DNA from: CAKSFT01 sp045544615
GTDB lineage: Bacteria; Bacillota; Clostridia; UBA1381
NCBI GenBank assembly: GCA_045544615.1
Contig: JAZPZI010000033.1
Location: forward strand, 24,300 to 88,299
Length of the DNA: 64,000 bases
Direction of reading: 5' to 3'
Made by a program: the position numbers and the translations under genes. Positions 24,967-32,350 of this stretch are shown one piece after another; position 1 is the stretch's first letter, and each line of letters begins with the position of its first letter. Under the pieces are notes generated by a model. The model saw nothing but the letters and a program-made list of their open reading frames with translations. It made no database searches and was not told the DNA's origin.

Positions 24967-25110
24967 AGGTGATGTTAAAAATCTCTGGATCGCAAGAAAT
25001 CTTGCTATCAACAAACTTCGCCTCTCGTCGTACACCTGTACGACTTCGGGTAACCCAAAGCTGAAGCTTTGGCTCAGTTTGTTGATTCCAAAGTTTTTTT
25101 CCTATCCCCT
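24967..25110. repeat. Palindromic multi-stem repeat, copy 2 (inverted)
   Basis: The reverse complement of this stretch aligns along its length with 9234-9377. The paired parts are conserved even where bases differ: the loop-closing hairpin is GTCGTACA-GG-TGTACGAC here, and the side hairpin is GCAAG-ATTT-CTTGC. The inner core (AACAAACT ... AGTTTGTT) is nearly identical in the two copies, while the outer ends have drifted more. It begins at the trpB stop codon. Confidence 0.85.
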
Positions 25111-25144
25111 AAAAAAGTTAAAAACACCCCTTACATACTGGTGG

Positions 25145-25224
25145 CGATATAAATTCCCTTGGAATTTTCGATATGTGCTAAAGCACTCGATATGCCTTAC
25201 GGCTCGATATGTTGCTATCGCAAC
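25145..25224 (+). repeat. Hairpin array A: four different hairpins between TCGATAT linkers
   Basis: Four short perfect hairpins with unrelated stems, AAATTCC-CTT-GGAATTT, GTGCT-AA-AGCAC, GCC-TTAC-GGC and GTTGC-TATC-GCAAC, each preceded by the constant linker (T)CGATAT. Unit length is about 16-24 bp. The array ends 21 bp before the start codon of the small regulator at 25246 and so forms its 5' leader. It matches in design, but not in sequence, the array at 54102-54197. Confidence 0.85.
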
Positions 25225-25245
25225 AAGCTTTAAGGAGGAGATGGC

Positions 25246-25476
25246 ATGAAAACTGAATTTCCTAATCAATATATAACTTTAGGTTTAAAGATTGCTTATT
25301 ATAGAAAGAAATCCGGATACACTCAGGAGGCTTTTGCAGAACTTATTGGTAAAAGCGTTAATTTTATTGCACAAGTCGAGGGTACAGGTACTATTCGAGG
25401 CGTATCATTAGAAACACTATTTAAAATTGCTCAAGTCCTAAACATATCTCCTTCTAAACTATTGGAAGAAGATTAA
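25246..25476 (+). CDS. Small XRE-type helix-turn-helix regulator
   Basis: A 76-residue single-domain XRE protein: LGLKIAYYRKKSGYTQEAFAELIGKSVNFIAQVEG is the HTH. Related small regulators occur in clusters in Clostridia, and their targets are unknown. AAGGAGGAG lies 6-8 bases before the ATG. The gene follows hairpin array A and copy 2 of the palindromic repeat, and its base composition is more AT-rich than neighbouring housekeeping genes, so it may be mobile cargo. Confidence 0.85.
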   Translation: MKTEFPNQYITLGLKIAYYRKKSGYTQEAFAELIGKSVNFIAQVEGTGTIRGVSLETLFKIAQVLNISPSKLLEED

Positions 25477-25486
25477 ATATTTCAGC

Positions 25487-25524
25487 AAAAAACACTCTTT
25501 GTAAAAATACAAAGAGTGTTTTTT
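25487..25524. terminator. Bidirectional terminator
   Basis: AAAAAACACTCTTTGTA / TACAAAGAGTGTTTTTT 17-bp perfect stem with a 4-base loop, between convergent genes. Confidence 0.95.
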
Positions 25525-25536
25525 ATTCTTAAAAAA

Positions 25537-25974
25537 TCACAAATGTCTTAACACACCAATCACGATACCGAGAGCCGCTCCTGCAAAAACCTCTGACGGA
25601 GTATGACCCAAAAGCTCCTTTAAGCGTTTATTTCGGGTATCGGGTTTGTCGGTCTGCCATTCTTCTACAAGCTTATTCAGGATTTTTGCCTGCTGACCTG
25701 CTGCTCGGCGAACTCCTGCTGCATCATACATAACAACCAGCGCAAGAACTACCGATACTGCAAAAATCGGGCTTGCAAAACCCTCGGTCAATCCCACGCC
25801 TGTTGCAAGGCTTGTCACAAACGATGAGTGCGAGCTCGGCATTCCGCCCGAGCCTACAAACCGATAAAAGTCAAATTTCTTATTTTTAATAAGAACAAAT
25901 ATAACCTTTAAAAACTGTGCCGCAAACCATGCAATTATTGCGGTCACAAGTATAGATTCCAAAAAAAAGTTCAT
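25537..25974 (-). CDS. Divergent PAP2 family membrane protein (DUF212)
   Basis: A 145-residue protein with about four helices and the DUF212 motif GGMPSSHSSFVTSLATGVG, like the phosphatase motif of PAP2 enzymes, followed by DAAGVRRAAGQQA and LGHTPSEVFAGA with a conserved His. It may be a lipid phosphatase; YuiD of B. subtilis is a homologue. It follows the prenyl synthase gene by 11 bp, so isoprenyl diphosphate is a plausible substrate (inference). Confidence 0.85.
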   Translation of the reverse strand: MNFFLESILVTAIIAWFAAQFLKVIFVLIKNKKFDFYRFVGSGGMPSSHSSFVTSLATGVGLTEGFASPIFAVSVVLALVVMYDAAGVRRAAGQQAKILNKLVEEWQTDKPDTRNKRLKELLGHTPSEVFAGAALGIVIGVLRHL

Positions 25975-25985
25975 CAGCTATCCCC

Positions 25986-26861
25986 TTATATTTTTCTCTT
26001 GCACAAAAATTCTGCCAGGCTAACGAGCTTTTCCGACTTGTCGCCAAAGACTCCCTTTATGCTGTCTATTGCCTTTTGGGTGTATTCTCGAGAGAGTTCT
26101 TCGGATCTCTCCACGCCATAAAGTGTAACGTAAGTTGTCTTATCATTATCCTCGTCGCTTCCGACAGGCTTACCAAGTGCCTCAGCGTCTCCCTTGACAT
26201 CCAGAACATCATCCTGTATCTGGAACGCAATACCGAGATTTTTACAAAACTCATCGAGAGCTGCAATCTCTTCCTCACTCGCACCGGCAACAATCCCGCC
26301 AATAACAGCAGATGAGCGGATTATCGCACCTGTCTTTAAAAGGTGCAGATTCTCCAGCTCCTCTTTTGTGAGCTTTGCATTCTTGATATCAATCACCTGA
26401 CCGCCAATCATACCCTCTGTTCCCGTGGATTTAAAGAGCACCTTACACGCTCTTATAATTCTATCGGCCGGAATTTCTGCAGAAAGTGCTGTCTCCATAG
26501 CTTTATTGAGAAGTGCATCACCTGCTAAAATTGCAATATCCTCACCGAATGTGATGTGATTTGTCGGTTTTCCACGGCGCATATCGTCGTTATCCATAGC
26601 CGGCAGGTCATCGTGAATGAGCGAGTAGGTGTGAATCATCTCCATCGCACAGGCAAACGGAAGAACATCCTCCACATCTCCGCCGCACATCTCATTTGCA
26701 AGTATCATAATTATCGGGCGAAGTCGCTTTCCGCCTGCAAAAAGGCTGTAGCCCATGCTCTCATAGATAATATTCTGTGCATTTTCTTCGTGTTTTAAAT
26801 ATCGGGCGAGTGCATTATCTACAATCGAAATGTTTTCCTTTAAAATCGAGTTAAAATCCAT
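25986..26861 (-). CDS. ispA: Polyprenyl diphosphate synthase (farnesyl/geranylgeranyl type)
   Basis: A 291-residue trans-prenyltransferase with both aspartate-rich motifs: FARM DDLPAMDNDD near residues 84-93 and SARM QDDVLD near 215. GGKRLRP near residue 43 binds isopentenyl diphosphate. It supplies prenyl chains for undecaprenyl phosphate and quinone synthesis. The start overlaps the stop of xseB by one base. Confidence 0.94.
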   Translation of the reverse strand: MDFNSILKENISIVDNALARYLKHEENAQNIIYESMGYSLFAGGKRLRPIIMILANEMCGGDVEDVLPFACAMEMIHTYSLIHDDLPAMDNDDMRRGKPTNHITFGEDIAILAGDALLNKAMETALSAEIPADRIIRACKVLFKSTGTEGMIGGQVIDIKNAKLTKEELENLHLLKTGAIIRSSAVIGGIVAGASEEEIAALDEFCKNLGIAFQIQDDVLDVKGDAEALGKPVGSDEDNDKTTYVTLYGVERSEELSREYTQKAIDSIKGVFGDKSEKLVSLAEFLCKRKI

Positions 26862-27085
26862 TATTCCTCACCCACAAAATCCTTTTTCTCAAGTTCTCCG
26901 TTTTCGCCTTCCAAAAGTATTGTTACCTTCTTTTCGGCGGTGTCGAGGATTTTCTGACATGCCTTTGAGAGCTTTACTCCGTCCTCAAAAAGCTTTAGCG
27001 ACTCATCGAGTGTCGCATCGCCCTTTTCCAATGCCTCTACTATATTTTCAAGTTCTTTTATAGATTCTTCAAATCCCTTTGCCAT
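26861..27085 (-). CDS. xseB: Exodeoxyribonuclease VII small subunit
   Basis: A 74-residue helical protein with the XseB pattern FEESIKELENIVEALEKGDATLDESLKLFEDGVKL. The ATG at 27085 follows AGGAGGGACTTTT; the longer frame to 27112 overlaps the xseA stop region and lacks a ribosome binding site. Confidence 0.95.
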   Translation of the reverse strand: MAKGFEESIKELENIVEALEKGDATLDESLKLFEDGVKLSKACQKILDTAEKKVTILLEGENGELEKKDFVGEE

Positions 27086-27096
27086 AAAAGTCCCTC

Positions 27097-28275
27097 CTAT
27101 TTTACCATACATTTCTTCTCGCCATCGGCAAGCTTTAGGTCAAATTCCGTGCCCGACTTCAAACTCTTTGCGCTCTTTATGACATTTCCGTCATTATCCA
27201 CCGGAATTGCAAAGCCTCGTGTCATAACCTTCAGAGGGCTCATAGCATCAAGCTTCGCCGCCAAAGTTGCAAGTCTTTCGCGCTCGGATATAATTCTGAT
27301 TTTGAAATTCTTTTCCGCTTGCTTGGTGAGATTATCGAGTTTTAAAAACCTATCCTCTATCAGGTCTTTAGGGTTTTTGAGTTTTAACCCCGAGAGAGCT
27401 TTCCGCTCACGGTCTATTCTTCCCAACACCGCATTTGTGATTCTGCTTTTGTCCACCATAATACGGCTCAAAAGCTCTGCCTGTGACGGTACAGCAATTT
27501 CTGCCGCCGCAGACGGTGTCGGTGCTCTCAGGTCTGCCACAAAGTCTGCTATTGTGAAGTCGGTTTCGTGCCCGACAGCAGATATGACAGGAATTTCCGA
27601 CTCGAAAATGCTTCTTGCCACTATCTCCTCGTTAAATGCCCATAAATCCTCAATCGAGCCGCCGCCTCTGCCCGCTATTATGACATCAACCATTTTCTCT
27701 TTGTTGAAATAGCGAAGGCCTTTCGAAACACTCTCTGCCGCTCCTGCACCCTGTACCTGAGCCGGATAGAGTATGATTTCTGCGTGCGGATAACGCCTTG
27801 TTATAACATTTATGATATCCCTTACAGCTGCTCCTGTTGCGGCGGTAATAACACCGACCTTTTCAGGATACTGTGGGATCGGTTTTTTATGTGCCTGATC
27901 AAAAAGTCCCTCTTCTTCAAGTCGCTTTTTTAGCTGTTCGTATGCGATATACAGTTCCCCAACGCCGTCGGGTATCATCTCCTGAATATAGAGCTGATAC
28001 GAACCGCCCTGCTCATAGACCGAGATTCTGCCACGGGCGAGCACCTTCATTCCGTCCTCGGGTCGGAAATTGAGGTTTGATGCCGCCGACTTGAACATAA
28101 CCGCCTTCAAAACTCCGCCCTCGTCCTTTAGTGTGATATACATATGTCCCGAGTAGTGGAGCTTGAAGTTTGAGATTTCGCCCTTGATCCAGATATCGTT
28201 TAGGATAACATTGGCATCGAGTATTTTTTTGATATAATTGTTTATCTGGGATACCGTAGCAATTTTCGGTTCCAT
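27097..28275 (-). CDS. xseA: Exodeoxyribonuclease VII large subunit
   Basis: A 392-residue protein: N-terminal OB fold (IWIKGEISNFKLHYSGHMYITLKDEG), catalytic core with GVITAATGAAVRDI and GRGGGSIEDLWAFNEE, and SAVGHETDFTIADFVADLRAPTPSAAAE. With XseB it degrades single-stranded DNA. It lies in the common order nusB-xseA-xseB-ispA. Confidence 0.97.
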   Translation of the reverse strand: MEPKIATVSQINNYIKKILDANVILNDIWIKGEISNFKLHYSGHMYITLKDEGGVLKAVMFKSAASNLNFRPEDGMKVLARGRISVYEQGGSYQLYIQEMIPDGVGELYIAYEQLKKRLEEEGLFDQAHKKPIPQYPEKVGVITAATGAAVRDIINVITRRYPHAEIILYPAQVQGAGAAESVSKGLRYFNKEKMVDVIIAGRGGGSIEDLWAFNEEIVARSIFESEIPVISAVGHETDFTIADFVADLRAPTPSAAAEIAVPSQAELLSRIMVDKSRITNAVLGRIDRERKALSGLKLKNPKDLIEDRFLKLDNLTKQAEKNFKIRIISERERLATLAAKLDAMSPLKVMTRGFAIPVDNDGNVIKSAKSLKSGTEFDLKLADGEKKCMVK

Positions 28276-28298
28276 TTCAACAACTCCCTTTTAGAGAA

Positions 28299-28721
28299 TT
28301 AGATAATTTTGTTTTTTCTAATGAATCCGCCAAGGACTCCGTTTATGAACGCTGAATTGTCGGGCTCGTCGTATTTTTTGTCGAGTTCAACTGCTTCGTT
28401 TACCGATACTTTTGGCGGGATATCGTCCATATATTTAATCTCGTATATCGCAAGCTTCAAAAGTGCCAGCGATACCTTTGAGATACGCTCTATCTTCCAA
28501 CCACCACTCAAATGCTCGCAGATGTCAGCCTTAAGCTCGTCTGACTTTTTACTCACGCCAAAAACAACAGCTCTGATGTAGTCTATGTTCTGTTCAGAGC
28601 TTGGATTATTCTCGAGCATCTCGGAGATTAAAAATTCCAGATCGTCACCATTTACCTCGGCCTGAAAAACAAGCTTGAACGCCTCGGCTCTTGCTTCGCT
28701 TCGTGTTTGATTTTTGCCCAT
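28299..28721 (-). CDS. nusB: Transcription antitermination factor NusB
   Basis: A 140-residue helical NusB protein: SEARAEAFKLVFQAEVNG near the start and ALLKLAIYEI and PPKVSVNEAVELDKKYDEPDNSAFINGVLG in the C-terminal half. It binds boxA RNA with NusE in rRNA antitermination. It is the first gene of the nusB-xseA-xseB-ispA-DUF212 unit. Confidence 0.96.
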   Translation of the reverse strand: MGKNQTRSEARAEAFKLVFQAEVNGDDLEFLISEMLENNPSSEQNIDYIRAVVFGVSKKSDELKADICEHLSGGWKIERISKVSLALLKLAIYEIKYMDDIPPKVSVNEAVELDKKYDEPDNSAFINGVLGGFIRKNKII

Positions 28722-28773
28722 ATCAGCACCTCATTCTTTTTTAAAGTACATTAAACTATAATTAACCAATATA

Positions 28774-28802
28774 ATTATACCTTAATCTGCTAAAAAAGGC
28801 AA
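28774..28802 (-). promoter_or_regulatory. Promoter for nusB operon
   Basis: Minus strand: TTGCCT (28797-28802), 17-bp spacer, TATAAT (28774-28779). Confidence 0.7.
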
Positions 28803-28820
28803 GCAATTTTTAAAAAACTA

Positions 28821-28850
28821 TTGACAAAGCCCGAAGCGTTGTGGTAAAAT
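28821..28850 (+). promoter_or_regulatory. Promoter for tRNA-Arg
   Basis: TTGACA (28821-28826), 18-bp spacer, TAAAAT (28845-28850), 31 bp before the tRNA. Confidence 0.8.
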
Positions 28851-28880
28851 ATCTTTCGTGATTTGGAAAACCAAATAAAT

Positions 28881-28957
28881 GCGCTCGTAGCTCAGCTGGA
28901 TAGAGTACTTGGCTACGAACCAAGGGGTCAGGGGTTCGAATCCCTTCGGGCGCGCCA
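28881..28957 (+). tRNA. tRNA-Arg (anticodon ACG)
   Basis: A full cloverleaf: acceptor GCGCTCG/CGGGCGC, D-arm with AGCTCAGCTGGATAGAG, anticodon stem CTTGG/CCAAG with loop CTACGAA (anticodon ACG), T-arm GGGGTTCGAATCCC-type, discriminator G and encoded CCA (28955-28957). Its last 17 bases are repeated exactly at 29146-29162. Confidence 0.95.
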
Positions 28958-28962
28958 AAATG

Positions 28963-28994
28963 AAAAATCCTGTCGTTAGATGGGATTTTTTATT
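28963..28994 (+). terminator. tRNA-Arg terminator
   Basis: AAAAATCC / GGATTTTT stem with a 12-base loop followed by T-rich DNA. Confidence 0.75.
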
Positions 28995-29145
28995 TTGATA
29001 TTGGTTGGGATTCGAATCCTGTGAGGGCACGAGCCGTTTGGAAAATAGTCTGGCGAACTGTTTTTCAGGCGAGTGGTGCGAAGTCCGGTACCGAAAGCCT
29101 AAAAGGCTTTGGGTGGACGAGCAAGGTTTACACGAAGTGGAAACA

Positions 29146-29162
29146 TCCCTTCGGGCGCGCCA
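29146..29162 (+). repeat. Exact duplicate of the tRNA-Arg 3' end (att-like)
   Basis: TCCCTTCGGGCGCGCCA repeats bases 28941-28957 of tRNA-Arg, including the CCA. A weaker T-arm-like piece (GGGATTCGAATCCT) lies between at 29007-29020. The 188 bp between the copies hold the terminator and no convincing gene. This is the footprint of integration or excision at a tRNA 3' end, or of a small tRNA-derived repeat. Confidence 0.75.
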
Positions 29163-29170
29163 GAAGAGAA

Positions 29171-29297
29171 CATTAAGTTGCCTGCGACAATGAAGTCGCT
29201 TTGCTAATGAAGTGTTACTTTCGCAACATTAAGGAAGGCTTTGCTTCATAGCGGGAAAACCACTGCTTCATATTTGCCGATAGGCAAATACTTAATT
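29171..29297 (+). repeat. Hairpin array C (degenerate): hairpins between AATGAAG/CATTAAG-type linkers
   Basis: Linkers CATTAAG, AATGAAG (twice), CATTAAG, TTCATA (twice) and CTTAATT separate short hairpins, for example GTTGC-CT-GCGAC (29177 onward), TATTTGCC-GATA-GGCAAATA (29271-29290) and a GAAG/CTTC stem. The design is that of the arrays at 25145 and 54102, but stems are more decayed. It begins 9 bp after the duplicated tRNA end. Beyond it, 29298-29386 holds only a weak terminator-like stem at 29341-29365. Confidence 0.6.
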
Positions 29298-29386
29298 AAA
29301 ATATATAGCATCTAAAACGTTCGGCTCTTCCAAAACAGGAAAGTCATCGTCAGATAGCTTTTTTGTTTTGCCTCTTCCTTCCCCAT

Positions 29387-29415
29387 TGACAAACCCACTC
29401 GTGACGTGATATACT
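29387..29415 (+). promoter_or_regulatory. Promoter for the CBM9-like gene
   Basis: TTGACA (29387-29392), about 17-bp spacer, TATACT (29410-29415). Confidence 0.7.
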
Positions 29416-29446
29416 TTTGATATCAACTAACCTTCGGAGGAACGCT

Positions 29447-30046
29447 ATGTATATCATTAAAAAAACAGATAAAAAAATAACCTCGCTTTTTGACAGCGCA
29501 TGGGATAGTGCAAACATCGCAGAGATTTCTCAGAACAACTGGTCACAGTTCAAAAAAGCACCAAAAACCACCGCAAAGCTTCTCTATAGCGATTTCGGCA
29601 TACATATCAGAATGCAGACCGAGGAAAAACCGCTACTCGCAAGATGCACCGAGCAAAACGGCCCTGTTCACCTTGAGAGCTGTATGGAATTTTTTGTACG
29701 CCCGAACGAGGGCGACAAGCGCTATATGAACTTTGAGTTCAATGCTTTCGGCACAATGTATCTTGCCCTCAGGACAGGCAGACCCGACAAAAGCTTTGTT
29801 GAAAACAACAAGGAATACTTTGAAGTACAGTCCTATGTTGACGAAAAGGCCTGGACGCTCGGATTCGTTATCCCGTTTGAATTTATAAAAAAGCACTTCG
29901 GTGAATGTTCAAAAACTCTTTGGGGAAATCTTTATAAATGCGGAGAAGAAACCGAGTATGAGCACTACGCATCTTACTACCCGCTCGACCCTGAAAAGGT
30001 GGATTTCCATGCACCGCAATTTTTCGTTGAATTTATCTTAGAATGA
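29447..30046 (+). CDS. Carbohydrate-binding family 9-like protein
   Basis: A 199-residue protein without signal peptide, resembling the CBM9/DOMON-like proteins of gut anaerobes: SFGIHIRMQTEE-like YSDFGIHIRMQTEEKP, then LESCMEFFVRP and YMNFEFNAFGTMYLALR and a C-terminal GNLYKCGEETEYEHYASYYPL. Cytoplasmic members with no enzyme domain are common and of unclear role; sugar binding is inferred from the fold. ATG 29447 follows GGAGG. Confidence 0.8.
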   Translation: MYIIKKTDKKITSLFDSAWDSANIAEISQNNWSQFKKAPKTTAKLLYSDFGIHIRMQTEEKPLLARCTEQNGPVHLESCMEFFVRPNEGDKRYMNFEFNAFGTMYLALRTGRPDKSFVENNKEYFEVQSYVDEKAWTLGFVIPFEFIKKHFGECSKTLWGNLYKCGEETEYEHYASYYPLDPEKVDFHAPQFFVEFILE

Positions 30047-30048
30047 TT

Positions 30049-30082
30049 AAAAGTCGACTCACTAAAGTGAGCCGACTTTTTT
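30049..30082. terminator. Bidirectional terminator
   Basis: AAGTCGaCTCACT / AGTGAGcCGACTT stem with a 2-base loop, flanked by A and T runs, between convergent genes. Confidence 0.88.
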
Positions 30083-30752
30083 ATTTACATAGTCTTTCCA
30101 GATATTCAGGTTTTATGTAGCCTTCGAGTTCTTCATAAGGAATCTCAAACTCAACAAAGCCTCTTGAATAATATGACAACTCGTATGGCAGATAATATAT
30201 CACAACCCCCGCATCACTCAAGTAAAAGAGTTCATCCGCATCCACTATCGGCTTTTTCCAGATATCCTTATACTTATTCGGCTTATCCTGCATCAGTTGC
30301 TCTATATATGAGTTTAAGCGGTCAGGAAACTTATCATCCGAAAAAAGGTCGCAAAATGCAAGCTCTTTTTCTTTTTGCATATCAAGATTTTTTACAATTC
30401 GCCCGAGTTCACCGTGTACACCACCGGTATACTTTTCGCAGTCAATCACAATACTCAGAAGTCCGTTTTTTGAAAAGCTCACAAAGCTTGTGGCATTCAG
30501 GGTGTCGTCCTTACCCTCGCTTTTTCCCGCCTCATCCTTAAAGCTTTGAAGGGTCTCATCAACTCTTTTTTGAATATCCGCGTTGATGTTCTCTGCAAAA
30601 ACGCCTTTTGAAGATAGCTTGGGTGTCTCGGTATAAATCTCCCATTCTTCGGTTTTTTCGGTATTTTTTATTATCTCAACCGTATTGCCGCCGCCACATG
30701 AACACAACAAAAATATCAAACCCATTAAAAAAACTGACCTTTTTAATACCAT
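30081..30752 (-). CDS. Lipoprotein with DUF4163/DUF3298-like domain
   Basis: A 223-residue predicted lipoprotein: signal MVLKRSVFLMGLIFLLCSCGG with a lipobox cysteine, then a PdaC/RsiV-type extracellular region (YTETPKLSS..., DCEKYTGGVHGELGRIVKNLD, KELAFCDLF and a C-terminal FEIPYEELEGYIKPEYLE). Such domains occur in wall deacetylases and anti-sigma factors. ATG 30752 follows GGGAG. It lies 17 bp after spoIVA and may be read with it. Confidence 0.8.
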   Translation of the reverse strand: MVLKRSVFLMGLIFLLCSCGGGNTVEIIKNTEKTEEWEIYTETPKLSSKGVFAENINADIQKRVDETLQSFKDEAGKSEGKDDTLNATSFVSFSKNGLLSIVIDCEKYTGGVHGELGRIVKNLDMQKEKELAFCDLFSDDKFPDRLNSYIEQLMQDKPNKYKDIWKKPIVDADELFYLSDAGVVIYYLPYELSYYSRGFVEFEIPYEELEGYIKPEYLERLCK

Positions 30753-30769
30753 CTGAAAACTCCCACTCA

Positions 30770-32248
30770 TCAAAGAATAATACAAATCAAGCCGCCGCTT
30801 CCCTCGTTTATTATTCTCTCGAGTGTCTCACGAAGCTTATTTCTCGACTCATCCGGCATCTTGGAGAGTTTGTTGTGAAGTCCTTCATTTACAAGCTCAT
30901 AGAGCGATTTCCCGAAAATGTTCGACTCCCAGATTTTTGCCGGATCGTTTTCGAACTCCTCTAAAAGATAGTGAACAAGCTCCTCCGACTGTTTCTCTGT
31001 GCCGACAATCGGGCTCACTTCGGTTTCTATGTCTGCCTTTATCATATGTATACTCGGTGCTGATGCTTTGAGTTTTACACCGAACTTTCCGCCCTGCTTT
31101 ACAATCTTCGGCTCATCCAGTGTGAGCTCGTCGGTCGCAGGAGAAACTATACCGTAGCCCTTTTCGTTCACATCTGCCAAAGCCGCCGAAATCCTGTCAT
31201 ATTTTGATTTCACAACGCTTAACTCGCTCATCAGGCTCATAAGCTTTTCTTCGTCTTCTATCTCAAACCCAGTACTCTCACCAAGTACCTTATAGAACAA
31301 ATTCTCGGGCGGAATTACCTCCATCAGGACATCTCCTCTGCCTAGGTCCATACCGCAGATTCTGCACTCACGGACATTTTCGCAACAGTTCATTCCCTCG
31401 GCAAGGCTTCGTGTATGGCGGATTTTTTCGATATCCACAACACACTCGGATGCTTTCTTCAGCATCTCCTTTTTTACCCAGTGTTCTCTTCCCAGCCTTC
31501 CCATCCAGCCGGGAAGTGTAATCTTGATTTCACGCACCGGGAACTCAAAGAGCACCGTCTCGACAATTTTTGAAACATCCTCTGCACCAAGCTCCTGACA
31601 GTTTACAAGAATTACCGGAACACCATGCTTTGCCTCAAGCTCACATTTTAGTTGCTTCGCACTCTCCGAACCCGGATTCGCAGAATTCAGGAGTATCACG
31701 AACGGCTTGTTTATGCTTTTCAGTTCATCAATAACCCTGTTTTCTGCATCAATATAGTCGTTTCTGTCGATTTCGGTTATTGTACCGTCGGTCGTCACAA
31801 CGAGCCCGATTGTAGAATGCTCGGTAATGACCTTCTTTGTCCCGAGTTCTGCCGCATCGTGAAACGGTATCGGCTCATCAAACCAGGGTGTGTTCACCAT
31901 TCTCGGCACATCGTCCTCAATATACCCGAGCGAGCCGTCAACAATATAGCCCACACAATCAATCATTCTCACACGAAGTCGGGCATTATCGCCAAGGCTT
32001 ATTTCTACCGCCTCATTCGGTATGAATTTCGGCTCTGTTGTCATAATCGTTCTTCCTGCCGCCGACTGCGGAAGCTCATCCCTTGCCCGCTCGGCACTAT
32101 ATACATTCTCGATGTTCGGGATAACCAAAAGGTCCATAAACTTCTTTATAAATGTCGATTTTCCCGTTCTGACCGGCCCCACCACTCCTATATAGACATC
32201 GCCACCGGCTCTTTCGGCAATATCCCTGTAAACATTATAACCCTCCAT
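30770..32248 (-). CDS. spoIVA: Stage IV sporulation protein A
   Basis: A 492-residue spore-coat morphogenetic ATPase. The N-terminal MEGYNVYRDIAERAGGDVYI, Walker A GPVRTGKST at residues 24-32, DCVGY Walker B and the TEHSTIGLVVTTDGTI block match SpoIVA. It polymerises on the forespore surface to form the coat basement layer. Its C-terminal region (YELVNEGLHNKLSKMP) is the SpoVM-responsive part. Confidence 0.98.
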   Translation of the reverse strand: MEGYNVYRDIAERAGGDVYIGVVGPVRTGKSTFIKKFMDLLVIPNIENVYSAERARDELPQSAAGRTIMTTEPKFIPNEAVEISLGDNARLRVRMIDCVGYIVDGSLGYIEDDVPRMVNTPWFDEPIPFHDAAELGTKKVITEHSTIGLVVTTDGTITEIDRNDYIDAENRVIDELKSINKPFVILLNSANPGSESAKQLKCELEAKHGVPVILVNCQELGAEDVSKIVETVLFEFPVREIKITLPGWMGRLGREHWVKKEMLKKASECVVDIEKIRHTRSLAEGMNCCENVRECRICGMDLGRGDVLMEVIPPENLFYKVLGESTGFEIEDEEKLMSLMSELSVVKSKYDRISAALADVNEKGYGIVSPATDELTLDEPKIVKQGGKFGVKLKASAPSIHMIKADIETEVSPIVGTEKQSEELVHYLLEEFENDPAKIWESNIFGKSLYELVNEGLHNKLSKMPDESRNKLRETLERIINEGSGGLICIIL

Positions 32249-32313
32249 TGATTTTCCTCCTTAAAATGTTTGGTTTTTTGTATATGTATATTGCCTCTTT
32301 TTATATTTTATTA

Positions 32314-32350
32314 CAAAAAAACTTCCAAACTCTTTTCGAATTTGGAAGTT
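32314..32350 (-). terminator. cca terminator
   Basis: Minus strand: AACTTCCAAA / TTTGGAAGTT stem with a 10-11 base loop followed by TTTTTT. It overlaps the cca stop codon. Confidence 0.85.

Noticed and set aside
25145..25224. CRISPR array
   Set aside because: The constant part is only 7 bp, the variable part is self-complementary and 10-17 bp long, and no cas gene is present.
29005..29193. 62-codon frame after tRNA-Arg
   Set aside because: It runs through tRNA-derived repeat DNA and has no ribosome binding site or recognisable product.
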